Shown here one piece after another: positions 26,124 through 34,613 of a DNA stretch of 64,000 nt (position 1 is its first letter; the number at the start of each line of letters is the position of its first letter). The position numbers were made by a program, and so were the translations under genes. Under the pieces are notes generated by a model. The model ran no database searches. It saw only the letters and a program-made list of their open reading frames with translations, and was not told the DNA's origin. This stretch comes from Halobacteriovorax marinus (GTDB taxonomy: Bacteria; Bdellovibrionota; Bacteriovoracia; Bacteriovoracales; Bacteriovoracaceae): contig MAAO01000006.1 of NCBI GenBank assembly GCA_002163155.1, positions 310,001 through 374,000 on the forward strand, read 5' to 3'.

Positions 26124-26855
26124 ATGAAAGAAAAAAGTTTCTTAGAAGCAAGAAACCTAAGGAAGACGTACTCAGGCAGAACCGTTGTAAAAGACGTAAG
26201 CTTAAGAGTTGAACAAGGTGAAGTCGTGGGCCTTTTAGGACCTAACGGAGCAGGAAAAACCACTTCCTTTTATATGATAGTGGGATTAGTTAAAGCAGAT
26301 CAGGGCGATATTGAAATGTCCGGAGTTGATTTAACTGAGTTTCCGATTCATATCCGCGCTTTAAAAGGTGTAGGATATTTACCGCAGGAAGCTTCAGTAT
26401 TTAGAGATTTAACAGTGGAAGAAAATATTTACGCTGTTCTAGAAAATAGAAAGTTACCAAGAGTTAAAAGAAAAAACCTTCTTGAGTCCCTGTTAGATGA
26501 TTTTGGATTGGGACACATTAGAAAATCCTTAGGATCAGCATTATCCGGGGGAGAGAGAAGAAGGGTAGAAATTGCAAGAGCACTTGCTTTAGAGCCAAGA
26601 TTTATTTTACTAGATGAACCCTTTGCAGGTGTTGATCCATTGGCCGTAAAAGATATTCAAAGTGTGATTATAAATTTGAAGAATAGAAATATTGGAGTTT
26701 TGATTACGGATCATAATGTTAGAGAAACTTTAGGAATCGTAGATAGAGCTTATATAATGAATAGTGGTGAACTACTAGTTAGTGGAACACCTGATGAAAT
26801 TGTAAATAATGAAAGAGCACGGAAGTTCTATTTGGGTGAAGAATTTAAAATGTAA
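26124..26855 (+). CDS. lptB: LPS export ABC transporter ATPase LptB
   Basis: 243 residues. Walker [13 protein letters not shown] signature [15 protein letters not shown], Walker [14 protein letters not shown] and the switch His in ITDHNV are intact. The sequence is typical of LptB, which powers LPS extraction by LptFG. lptF and lptG are not in the window. It sits between the LptC/A fusion and rpoN, the conserved gene order of proteobacteria. Confidence 0.95.
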   Translation: MKEKSFLEARNLRKTYSGRTVVKDVSLRVEQGEVVGLLGPNGAGKTTSFYMIVGLVKADQGDIEMSGVDLTEFPIHIRALKGVGYLPQEASVFRDLTVEENIYAVLENRKLPRVKRKNLLESLLDDFGLGHIRKSLGSALSGGERRRVEIARALALEPRFILLDEPFAGVDPLAVKDIQSVIINLKNRNIGVLITDHNVRETLGIVDRAYIMNSGELLVSGTPDEIVNNERARKFYLGEEFKM

Positions 26856-26895
26856 ATTCTTTCCCATTTTTTTAAAATACTAAAAAGGTGGAACT

Positions 26896-28371
26896 ATGGC
26901 CGTTAAGCTGTCACAAAGTTTAAAACAATCTCAAAATTTGATGATGACGCCGCAATTACAGCAGGCGATCAAACTTCTCACTTTAACCCACCTCGAAATG
27001 ACGAGTGTCATTGCTGAAGAAATGGTTGAGAATCCAATGTTAGAAGAGTATGGCAATGGTAATGAAGTGCCAGATGCAAAATCTGAAGCAGATTATAAAG
27101 TTGAGAAATTAGAGAGTCAAGGTGCCGAAGCTAAGAGTGAAAACTTTGATGAAGCACCTATTGTTAAACAAGATAACGATGACTTTGATTGGCAAAAATA
27201 TGTAGAAACATATAATAATTCTTCATCTACCCCTTCAATGGTGGGACCTGCCTCAAATGATGATACTCCAAATTATGAGAATATTATTTCAAAAGGGGAG
27301 TCCCTCGCTGACCACCTTGAGTGGCAAATGCGAATGGAAGAACTCACTGAAGCCGAAATGAAATTGGCACTTGAAATTATTCACAATATTAATGACGATG
27401 GTTATTTAAGTCTCTCATATGAAGAAGTCATATCTAATACTGAACTAGAAAGGGACCATGCCTTTGATGTTCTTGAGATGATTCAACGTTTTGATCCTGT
27501 GGGTTGTGGAGCAGCAAATTTAACTGACTGTCTATTAGCTCAGGCGAGAATTGCTGAAGAAAGATCACCTCTACTTGAAAAAATTATCAGTAATCACTTA
27601 GAAGATTTACATAGGAAAGATTATTCAAAAATTTGTAAAGCAACAGGAGCCTCTGAAGAAATTATCATGGAGACTTCTAAACTTCTGCACCAGTTCCATC
27701 CAAAGCCAGGACGTTTAGTTTCTGGACAGGAAACACATTATATCACTCCTGATATCTATGTTGTTTTTGTTGGAGGAGAGTTTGTTGTTCAAGTAAATGA
27801 CGACGGTATCCCTCGTCTTAGAATTTCTAAACTGTATCAGCAACTGCTTGCAAGTAATACTGGTGAAAAGAATGAAGCTAGTGAATATGTATTAGAGAAA
27901 TTGAAGTCAGCAAAGTGGTTATTAAAATCTATTCAGACTAGACAGCAAACTATTTATAAAGTTTCAAAGGCCATTGTTAGACAACAACAAGAATTCTTTA
28001 AAAAAGGGCCCAAATATTTAAAGCCAATGGTTTTAAAAGACGTGGCAAATGAAATAGGCATGCACGAATCAACTGTATCTAGGGTGACAACTAGTAAGTA
28101 TATGCACACTCCAATTGGATTATTTGAACTTAAATATTTCTTCAATACAGGTATTGGGGGAAAGAATGGTGGTGTGGATATTTCAAGTGAAGTTCTTAAA
28201 TTAAAAATTAAGGAACTAGTTGAGAACGAAAGTCCTAAAAAACCTCTTTCAGATCAGAAAATTGCCGACCTTTTAAGTCGTGAAGACGTTAAGGTAGCTA
28301 GAAGAACGGTCGCTAAGTATCGAGAGATTCTAGGAATCGATTCTTCTTCAAAAAGAAAGGTAAAATCTTAA
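26896..28371 (+). CDS. rpoN: RNA polymerase sigma-54 factor
   Basis: 491 residues. Region I is Gln/Leu-rich (LSQSLKQSQNLMMTPQLQQAIKLLTL). An acidic region II follows (about 60-125), then the core-binding domain, and the C-terminal RpoN box ARRTVAKYREILGI. AAGGTGG precedes the ATG. It requires enhancer-binding ATPases, none of which is encoded here. Confidence 0.97.
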   Translation: MAVKLSQSLKQSQNLMMTPQLQQAIKLLTLTHLEMTSVIAEEMVENPMLEEYGNGNEVPDAKSEADYKVEKLESQGAEAKSENFDEAPIVKQDNDDFDWQKYVETYNNSSSTPSMVGPASNDDTPNYENIISKGESLADHLEWQMRMEELTEAEMKLALEIIHNINDDGYLSLSYEEVISNTELERDHAFDVLEMIQRFDPVGCGAANLTDCLLAQARIAEERSPLLEKIISNHLEDLHRKDYSKICKATGASEEIIMETSKLLHQFHPKPGRLVSGQETHYITPDIYVVFVGGEFVVQVNDDGIPRLRISKLYQQLLASNTGEKNEASEYVLEKLKSAKWLLKSIQTRQQTIYKVSKAIVRQQQEFFKKGPKYLKPMVLKDVANEIGMHESTVSRVTTSKYMHTPIGLFELKYFFNTGIGGKNGGVDISSEVLKLKIKELVENESPKKPLSDQKIADLLSREDVKVARRTVAKYREILGIDSSSKRKVKS

Positions 28372-28443
28372 GTGAATCGTACGATAAGACTCTATGTTCG
28401 TAATTAGAGCATGGAAAATTAAAACTACAGGAGTAGGACGTTT

Positions 28444-28812
28444 ATGAAAGTGACTATTACATTTCTTCATTTAGAGCACACTCAAGCACTTGATGAAAGA
28501 ATTCATGAAAAGTCGGCTAAACTTGAAAAGTTTATCGACGGTAATATTAACGTAAAATGGAGCTGCTATGTTAAAGAGGGAAACCACTATGCTGAAGTAG
28601 ATCTAAATGGACCTACCTTTCATTATCACGCGACAGGATCTACTGATAGTCTTTATAAGACGATTGATGTTGTTGTAGATAAGCTTGAAAAACAACTTTC
28701 TAAAAAGAAAGGTAAGTGGAAGAACGGTAGACAAAAAATGGCAACGAATCAACTGGAAATTAATGAGCCAGAGATTGCTTGGGCCGATTACGACGAAGAT
28801 TATGTAGCTTAA
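28444..28812 (+). CDS. hpf: Ribosome hibernation promoting factor
   Basis: 122 residues, close to short HPF/YfiA plus an acidic tail. The family blocks are VTITFLHLEHTQALDERIHEKSAKLEKF and YHATGSTDSLYKTIDVVVDKLEKQLSKKK. It binds 30S and holds ribosomes idle in starvation. The gene order rpoN-hpf is conserved widely. A palindromic terminator follows. Confidence 0.92.
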   Translation: MKVTITFLHLEHTQALDERIHEKSAKLEKFIDGNINVKWSCYVKEGNHYAEVDLNGPTFHYHATGSTDSLYKTIDVVVDKLEKQLSKKKGKWKNGRQKMATNQLEINEPEIAWADYDEDYVA

Positions 28813-28819
28813 AAATATA

Positions 28820-28846
28820 GGCCCTCAATTGAGGGCCTTTATTTTG
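28820..28846 (+). terminator. Rho-independent terminator after hpf
   Basis: The perfect palindrome GGCCCTCAATTGAGGGCC (28820-28837) is followed by TTTATTTTG. It would close the lptCA-lptB-rpoN-hpf operon. Confidence 0.88.
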
Positions 28847-28929
28847 TCTAAACTTGGCACAAATCCTGAATTAACTAAGTCAAAGATGAATAGAATCATC
28901 ATAGTATTAATGACTTAGGAGTTCTTTAA

Positions 28930-30114
28930 GTGTCTAAAGTTTTGTCAAATCTTCGTGTATTGGTCACTTTATTCTTTGTGGTCTCCTGTGGAGTAGGAAA
29001 GAATTCATCTTTAAATCATGAAGCTCAACTGAGCTACTTTAAGGCCTCTGAAGCGACTGGAACCTGTGGTGGTGAAAAGGCTATCTCTCTAGATAAGAGT
29101 GCTAGTGAATTAATCGAAACTATTAAAAATCAAAGCACACTTCAAGGACTTCAATATTTAATTCAAACGAATTCAATGCTCGAAAGACATGGTAATTTCC
29201 TAACTCCGATTATCTTAGGAAGTCATGAAATTGAAAGTTCAATTGATGAACTTAGAAGTCTCTACGAACGAGAAGCTGAGAGATCTTTTGTGGGAACGAA
29301 CTGGTTAACTCTATTAGAAAAAGCAGACTTCTTAGATATGAGTATTAAAAGATGGACTTTTCATCAGTGTCATTTAACTAACCTTGTTGATAGTGACTCT
29401 CAAGAGTTGAGCGATTACTTAGAAATTGAAAGTCTCTACTGTACTGAAGGGTGTGTGGAAAGTGATTTTAGAAGGGCTAAATTAAACGATAAAGAACTTA
29501 GAAAGAAATTTATTAGCATGTGCTCACTGGTTGAAAGAAGGAATTCTTGTGCTGTGAAATTTGATATCGCTACTTTAAATAAATTAAAAACTCCCTACAT
29601 ACAAGAAAAATTAAGTCACGTAAAAAACTACTTTGAAAAGGCAATCTATGGCATCAAGAATCCTGCTTTTGATTTTAGTTGTAAGAAAAATACATCTTCT
29701 CAGTATGAATTAACTATTCCCATTAAAGCTGGCCCCGGTAAATTTGAACTTGAAAATGCGATAAGAAAATTCTGGGAGAGTGATAAGTTAGTAGTGAAAT
29801 TTTCAGATAGTGAGCAAGGCGTGAGACTTCAATATTCAAGTGAAGTTGTTTCTAGGGTTGAAAGTACTAATCCTCATATTATTCTTTTGAATGGTAAATT
29901 AAGTGGTGATTTTAGAGTCAAGACCATTGCTCACGAGTTTGGTCATGTCTTAGGGTTTAGAGATTGTTACATTGAATACTATGATACTTCTAAGGAAGAA
30001 ATAATTTACTATGAGTTAGAGAGATCTCAGGGAAATTTAATGTGTTCTCTAAGTTATGGAACCAATATCCCAAAGAAATACAGTGAGATATTGATTCAAA
30101 GATTTTGTAATTAA
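28930..30114 (+). CDS. Lipoprotein with zinc metalloprotease motif
   Basis: 394 residues from a GTG start. Lipobox FVVSC with Cys20. Near the C-terminus IAHEFGHVLGFRD gives His335, Glu336, His339 and Asp345. This is the HExxHxxGxxD variant of the metzincin-type zinc site. The preceding region (240-330) is strand-rich, as in the upper domain of such proteases. Several Cys suggest disulphides. It is probably a surface or periplasmic protease; the substrate is unknown. It ends 1 base before the convergent TerB-like gene. Confidence 0.75.
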   Translation: MSKVLSNLRVLVTLFFVVSCGVGKNSSLNHEAQLSYFKASEATGTCGGEKAISLDKSASELIETIKNQSTLQGLQYLIQTNSMLERHGNFLTPIILGSHEIESSIDELRSLYEREAERSFVGTNWLTLLEKADFLDMSIKRWTFHQCHLTNLVDSDSQELSDYLEIESLYCTEGCVESDFRRAKLNDKELRKKFISMCSLVERRNSCAVKFDIATLNKLKTPYIQEKLSHVKNYFEKAIYGIKNPAFDFSCKKNTSSQYELTIPIKAGPGKFELENAIRKFWESDKLVVKFSDSEQGVRLQYSSEVVSRVESTNPHIILLNGKLSGDFRVKTIAHEFGHVLGFRDCYIEYYDTSKEEIIYYELERSQGNLMCSLSYGTNIPKKYSEILIQRFCN

Positions 30115-30115
30115 T

Positions 30116-30622
30116 CTATTTATTTAATGCACCAATAAACTTAGCAACAGTAGCTCTCGCTGCAACAAAGTGTTTATGCTCTAAAAGTAGACCTGTTGCA
30201 ATAACTCTAATTTCTTCACTTTCTTTTGCTTCAACATGGTCATCAGCAGCTGAAACTTGAAAGAGAGTTTCTAGAATATGCATCTTCTTAGTGTTATCCA
30301 AAAAATCATTCAAAGTAGTACAGTATTTTCTAGCATCAAGCCCGGCTAGTTCTTTAACTTCGAGAACGGCTATTTCAGCAATAAACTTTGCTTGATCCTC
30401 TGGTAGCTCCATCCACTTCTCTAAAGCCTTTTCAATGGCCTCTTGCTCTTTCTCACAGACATTAAAGTCAACGTAGGCGACACGGGCACAGAGGGCCGCA
30501 AGGCTCGCTAGGAGGATTCTTTTCTCTTCATCCATGGTAGGAAAGTGCTCAATTATACTCTGCTGTAGGTTTGTAAGTCGCTTTGACTCTTGTTTTGTGT
30601 TGAAAATATCCCAAAAACTCAT
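30116..30622 (-). CDS. TerB/DjlA-N-like helical protein
   Basis: 168 residues, all-helical. Two repeated acidic motifs typical of the TerB fold are present: LCARVAYVDFNVCEKEQEAIEKAL and LFQVSAADDHVEAKESEEIRVIATGL. TerB-like domains may bind metals through these acidic turns and occur in stress-response contexts, but this is a stand-alone domain with no ter operon. The function cannot be stated further. Confidence 0.7.
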   Translation of the reverse strand: MSFWDIFNTKQESKRLTNLQQSIIEHFPTMDEEKRILLASLAALCARVAYVDFNVCEKEQEAIEKALEKWMELPEDQAKFIAEIAVLEVKELAGLDARKYCTTLNDFLDNTKKMHILETLFQVSAADDHVEAKESEEIRVIATGLLLEHKHFVAARATVAKFIGALNK

Positions 30623-30732
30623 ATTTAAGGCCCTTTTTATTAAAATTATATCAATTCTCCTTTTGTTTAGTTGAAAAGGGAATTTATAAAAAGGATAATA
30701 ATAATAAGTACTAAAGGCAAATGAGGAAAGAG

Positions 30733-31107
30733 ATGTCTAAAGAATATATTTATAACACCCTTGACGCTAAAAATATTATTCCCATCTTTGGTGAGGAAGA
30801 GGACGAGCATAATGAAGGTGGCGTAGCGACGGTTAAGAAAATTAAAGTAAAAAAACCTAAAAAGTATAAAGTCCTTATCCATAATGATGATTACACAACA
30901 ATGGAATTTGTAGTTTATATTTTGCAGAAGTTTTTTAATAAATCTATGGCAGAGTCCCAGGCCATAATGCTGAAGGTACATAACGAAGGAACTGGAGTTT
31001 GCGGAGTTTATAGTTATGAGGTCGCTGAATCAAAATCGACCAAAGTGGCTCAAGAAGCTAAAGAAAGCGGACACCCCCTCAGATGCACTATTGAATCTGA
31101 GACTTAA
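30733..31107 (+). CDS. clpS: ATP-dependent Clp protease adaptor ClpS
   Basis: 124 residues from the ATG at 30733, chosen because GAGG lies 6 bases upstream; the ATG at 30721 lacks a site. The N-terminal 45 residues are charged and probably flexible. The ClpS core then gives YKVLIHNDDYTTMEFVVYIL and HNEGTGVCGVYSYEVAESK. ClpS delivers N-degron substrates to ClpA, encoded 12 bases downstream. Confidence 0.95.
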   Translation: MSKEYIYNTLDAKNIIPIFGEEEDEHNEGGVATVKKIKVKKPKKYKVLIHNDDYTTMEFVVYILQKFFNKSMAESQAIMLKVHNEGTGVCGVYSYEVAESKSTKVAQEAKESGHPLRCTIESET

Positions 31108-31119
31108 AAGGTAAGAATT

Positions 31120-33474
31120 ATGTCAATTAAGTTAGAAATTATCATTAATCAGGCCATACGGTTAGCCAATGAGCTAAACCATGAATACTTAACTCTGGAA
31201 AGCGTCTTTCTTGCGATGCTTGATGATGACCATGTATTAGAAGTTTTACATGAATGCGGGGTTAATGTTGAGGAAGTGAAAGAAGAACTCGACAACTACT
31301 TAAATGACAGCTCAAATTTTAGTATCCTGACTGATGAGCAAATGACTGACCTTGGTGAAAAGCAATTTATTGATGAAGAGCTGAGAAAACTTGCTCTTGA
31401 GAATGGAATCCGCTATCAACCTGAGATTTCAATGGGGCTTCAAAGAGTTATTCAAAGGGCGGCAATTCACGTTCAATCCTCTGGAAAAAGACATATTCGA
31501 GGAATTAATATTCTCGTTTCAATGTTTGGAGAAAAAGAAAGTTTTGCATTGTACACAATTGCAAAACAAGGTGTAGAGCGCTTTGATGTTGTTAAATTCA
31601 TTGCTCATGGAGCTGATGAGTCACTGACAAATGAAGAACCCTTTGATGAAGAACTTCACTCTGGTGATGAACTTAATCCAACCAAGTTAAAGAAAGAGAA
31701 GCGTGAAACTTCAGCGTTAGAAGAATTTTGCGTAAATCTAAATAATCTTGCTAAGAAAAATAAAATTGACCCTTTGATAGGTCGAGAAGATGAACTTGAC
31801 CGAGTCGTTGAAATACTTTGCAGAAGGCGAAAGAATAATCCACTCCTTGTGGGTGAAGCGGGAGTTGGTAAAACAGCTATTGCTGAAGGTCTTGCAAGAA
31901 ATATAGAAGAAGGTAATATTCCTGAAGTTTTAGAGAATACTATAATTTATAGTCTTGATATGGCCGCCTTATTGGCCGGGGCAAAATTCCGTGGTGATTT
32001 TGAGCAACGATTAAAAAATGTCTTAAAAGAACTTGCTAAAATTCATGAAAAGGGCGAAAAGTCGATTCTCTTTATAGATGAGATTCACACCGTAATGGGG
32101 GCTGGCGCAACTAATGGTGGAAGTATGGATGCCTCTAATCTTTTAAAACCTGCTCTCTCGTCTGGAAATATTCGTTGCGTTGGAAGTACAACACATGATG
32201 AATTTAGAAAATTTATTGAAAAAGATCATGCCTTTAGTAGAAGATTTCAAAAAATTGATATTGATGAACCAAGTTTGGATGATACTTACAAAATATTGAA
32301 AGGTTTAAAATCTAAATTTGAAGAACATCATAATGTTAAATATTCAAATACTGTACTAAGAAGTGCAGTAGATCTCTCTGCAAAGTTTTTAAGTGATAGG
32401 AAAAATCCAGATAAGTCGATTGATGTTATCGATGAAGCTGGAGCAGCGGTACATCTTCTTCCAAAAAATAAAAGAAAGATGAATATCACCAAGAAAGATA
32501 TTGAAATAATTATAGCCAAACTGGCAAAAATACCCAAATTAACTGTTACTGGAAATGATAGAGATCAATTAAAAAATCTTAAATCAAATCTTGAAATGGT
32601 TATTTTCGGACAGAATGAAGCAGTCGATAAGGTCACTGATGCAATCATTCTTTCTCGCTCAGGCTTAGGCCATGATAACCGTCCTATGGCCAATTTTCTC
32701 TTTGCTGGTCCAACAGGAGTAGGGAAGACGGAATTAGCAAGACAACTTGCTCAGAACTTAGGATCACATCTTGAAAGATTTGATATGTCTGAATATATGG
32801 AAAAGCACTCTGTCGCAAAACTGATTGGAGCGCCTCCTGGTTATGTGGGATATGATAATGGAGGAATTTTAACTGATGCTGTTAAGAAAAATCCACATTG
32901 TATTTTACTCTTAGATGAAATAGAAAAGGCTCATCCTGATATTTACAATATTCTGCTACAGGTTATGGACCATGGTGTTTTAACTGATTCTCAGGGAAGG
33001 TCTACTGACTTTAGAAATACTGTCATTATTATGACGACAAATGCCGGCGCAAAACAAATGGAAGCAGGTTCAATTGGCTTAGGAAAAGCTAGCGAAGATG
33101 GAAATACTTCTAAGAGAGATCATACTTTAAAGAACTTCTTTAGCCCTGAATTTAGAAATAGATTAGATGCTATTATTCACTTCAATAAACTCGGAAATGA
33201 ATTCATAGTAAAAATTGTGGATAAGTTTATTTTAGATTTAGAAAATAGACTTGCCGCTAAGAATGTTGAGCTTGTTGTAACAGAAAAAGCTCGTCTTTGG
33301 CTTGCTAAAACTGGTTATGATCCAAAAATGGGAGCACGACCAATTTCTAGAATTATTGATCAACAAATTAAAAAAATACTTTCCAATGAAGTTCTTTTTG
33401 GGTCCTTAGAAAAAGGCGGAAAAGTAATAGTTGATTTAGAAAGTAACAAGAATCTTGTCTTTAACTACTCTTAA
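31120..33474 (+). CDS. clpA: ATP-dependent Clp protease ATP-binding subunit ClpA
   Basis: 784 residues. The N-terminal double Clp repeat domain (1-150) binds ClpS. There are two AAA+ modules: Walker [10 protein letters not shown] with Walker [10 protein letters not shown], and Walker [10 protein letters not shown] with [14 protein letters not shown] short middle segment without the long ClpB coiled coil marks it as ClpA. It unfolds proteins for ClpP, encoded at 58.9 kb. Confidence 0.95.
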   Translation: MSIKLEIIINQAIRLANELNHEYLTLESVFLAMLDDDHVLEVLHECGVNVEEVKEELDNYLNDSSNFSILTDEQMTDLGEKQFIDEELRKLALENGIRYQPEISMGLQRVIQRAAIHVQSSGKRHIRGINILVSMFGEKESFALYTIAKQGVERFDVVKFIAHGADESLTNEEPFDEELHSGDELNPTKLKKEKRETSALEEFCVNLNNLAKKNKIDPLIGREDELDRVVEILCRRRKNNPLLVGEAGVGKTAIAEGLARNIEEGNIPEVLENTIIYSLDMAALLAGAKFRGDFEQRLKNVLKELAKIHEKGEKSILFIDEIHTVMGAGATNGGSMDASNLLKPALSSGNIRCVGSTTHDEFRKFIEKDHAFSRRFQKIDIDEPSLDDTYKILKGLKSKFEEHHNVKYSNTVLRSAVDLSAKFLSDRKNPDKSIDVIDEAGAAVHLLPKNKRKMNITKKDIEIIIAKLAKIPKLTVTGNDRDQLKNLKSNLEMVIFGQNEAVDKVTDAIILSRSGLGHDNRPMANFLFAGPTGVGKTELARQLAQNLGSHLERFDMSEYMEKHSVAKLIGAPPGYVGYDNGGILTDAVKKNPHCILLLDEIEKAHPDIYNILLQVMDHGVLTDSQGRSTDFRNTVIIMTTNAGAKQMEAGSIGLGKASEDGNTSKRDHTLKNFFSPEFRNRLDAIIHFNKLGNEFIVKIVDKFILDLENRLAAKNVELVVTEKARLWLAKTGYDPKMGARPISRIIDQQIKKILSNEVLFGSLEKGGKVIVDLESNKNLVFNYS

Positions 33475-33481
33475 AAATCAA

Positions 33482-33541
33482 AAAAAGGATAAACTATTAG
33501 GCACTTTTTAATAAAAGTGCCAATAATAGTTGTCCTTTTTT
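33482..33541 (+). terminator. Long hairpin terminator after clpA
   Basis: Nested stems: GGCACTTTT (33500-33508)/AAAAGTGCC (33513-33521), AACTATTA (33492-33499)/TAATAGTT (33524-33531), and an outer AGGA/TCCT. A T run follows. The mirrored A run would also allow reverse termination. Confidence 0.85.
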
Positions 33542-33732
33542 ACGTTTTAGGGGCACTTTTTTCGTAATTAATGCAAAGAGAGTAAAAAAAACTGCATTTT
33601 TTTTTACTTCTTTTTTCTCTTAATTTTTCTTCATATTCATAAGTGAATTCTAAAAATTCCTTAAAAATGTAAAAAAATAAAACTTGTAACGGGCGTGACC
33701 ATCGGTGTTTCAAGCAATGAACATTTTTTTAG

Positions 33733-33760
33733 TAAAGTAATCATAAACTTTAGCCGAAAT
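33733..33760 (+). promoter_or_regulatory. Sigma-28-like promoter of the histone-like gene
   Basis: TAAAGTAA (33733-33740), 12 bases, then GCCGAAAT (33753-33760). The spacing equals that of the other sites in this window. Predicted leader about 118 bases. It competes with the sigma-70-like candidate at 33822. Confidence 0.45.
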
Positions 33761-33821
33761 CATTATATAAAGTTATAAAAAAAGTTTTTCGCGGATTCGC
33801 TGTAAAACGTAATTTTTTTAT

Positions 33822-33850
33822 TTGCGTTAAAATAAAATTATGTTTATTCT
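33822..33850 (+). promoter_or_regulatory. Candidate sigma-70 promoter of the histone-like gene
   Basis: TTGCGT (33822-33827), 17-base spacer, TATTCT (33845-33850). Predicted leader of about 30 bases before the ATG at 33886. Confidence 0.4.
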
Positions 33851-33885
33851 GAATCTATAAGTGTTAAAAATCCAGGAGGATGTCA

Positions 33886-34281
33886 ATGGCAGTAAAAAAG
33901 AAAGCAACTAAGAAAGTAGCTAAAAAAGCCACTAAAAAAGTTGCAAAGAAAGCAACTAAGAAAGTAGCTAAGAAAAAAGTTGCAAAGAAAAAAGTAGCTA
34001 AGAAAGCAACTAAGAAGAAAGTTGCAAAGAAAAAAGTAGCTAAGAAAGCAACTAAGAAGAAAGTTGCAAAGAAAAAAGTAGCTAAGAAAGCAACTAAGAA
34101 GAAAGCAGCTAAGAAAAAAGTAGCTAAGAAAGCAACTAAGAAGAAAGTAGCTAAAAAAGCGACTAAAAAAGTAGCTAAGAAAGCAACTAAGAAAAAAGTA
34201 GCTAAAAAAGCGACTAAAAAAGTAGCTAAGAAGAAAGTTGCTAAGAAAGCAACTAAGAAAGCACCAGCTAAAAAGAAGTAA
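33886..34281 (+). CDS. Alanine/lysine-repeat histone H1-like DNA-binding protein
   Basis: 131 residues made almost only of Lys, Ala, Val and Thr in repeats such as KKVAKKATKK and KKKVAKKATKKK. It resembles the C-terminal tail of histone H1 and bacterial H1-like proteins (Bordetella BpH1, chlamydial Hc2). It should bind and compact DNA without sequence preference. The ATG at 33886 is used because AGGAGG is 6 bases upstream, whereas the ATG at 33880 abuts it. The DNA repeats themselves are near identical, so copy number may vary by slippage. A strong terminator follows. Confidence 0.88.
   Translation: MAVKKKATKKVAKKATKKVAKKATKKVAKKKVAKKKVAKKATKKKVAKKKVAKKATKKKVAKKKVAKKATKKKAAKKKVAKKATKKKVAKKATKKVAKKATKKKVAKKATKKVAKKKVAKKATKKAPAKKK
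33889..34266 (+). repeat. Tandem coding repeats in the histone-like gene
   Basis: Degenerate tandem units built from AAGAAAGTAGCTAAG and AAAGCAACTAAG. Each unit encodes KKVAK or KATK. Some longer blocks repeat exactly (for example the AAGAAAGCAACTAAGAAG type). Expected to be unstable by recombination or slippage. Confidence 0.85.
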
Positions 34282-34304
34282 TTGTTATAAAATCAAATAC
34301 TTAG

Positions 34305-34334
34305 AAGCTTCTCCTCGGAGAAGCTTTTTTTTTG
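34305..34334 (+). terminator. Rho-independent terminator after the histone-like gene
   Basis: Stem AAGCTTCTCC (34305-34314)/GGAGAAGCTT (34317-34326), then a run of T. Confidence 0.88.
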
Positions 34335-34406
34335 CCTCTAACGAAACCTCCATACTAACAACAGCCTATTTCAACAGAAGCCCTATACGTAAATATAATA
34401 AAATCA

Positions 34407-34593
34407 GCAAGTTACCTTCTGTAAAGATAACAAACCTTCATTTCAATGTTTACTTTTATAAATGAAATTGGTAACTTGCGCCAACTTTCAGACTAAATCG
34501 ACAGGCTAAATAACTGTAGGGATTTTGAATGAACAGGCAATTTCTAGAGTTCGCACTTCTTGCGAATTTATAGTGGTCTATTCTAAAAATCCC
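34407..34593 (+). promoter_or_regulatory. Candidate structured leader upstream of miaB
   Basis: The gap before miaB holds two nested structures. The first is GCAAGTTACC (34407-34416)/GGTAACTTGC (34470-34479) enclosing TTCATTT (34437)/AAATGAA (34460). The second is GGGATTTT (34519-34526)/AAAATCCC (34586-34593) enclosing TTCGCA (34550-34555)/TGCGAA (34561-34566) with a 5-base loop. The second ends 20 bases before the ATG. They may be an RNA leader or an independent RNA; no known class is recognised. Confidence 0.4.
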
Positions 34594-34613
34594 ATTTGAT
34601 TCGGAGATTACTT

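Larger units (their letters stand above)
33542..33885. other. Very AT-rich non-coding stretch upstream of the histone-like gene
   Basis: No open frame. It holds long A and T runs, one hairpin-capable tract (AGTAAAAAAAA/TTTTTTTTACT near 33578-33610), and the two promoter candidates annotated separately. The composition is likely intrinsically bent DNA. Confidence 0.5.

Noticed and set aside
33886-34281. Repeats read as a CRISPR or other array
   Set aside because: They are in-frame codon repeats of a Lys/Ala protein without unique spacers.
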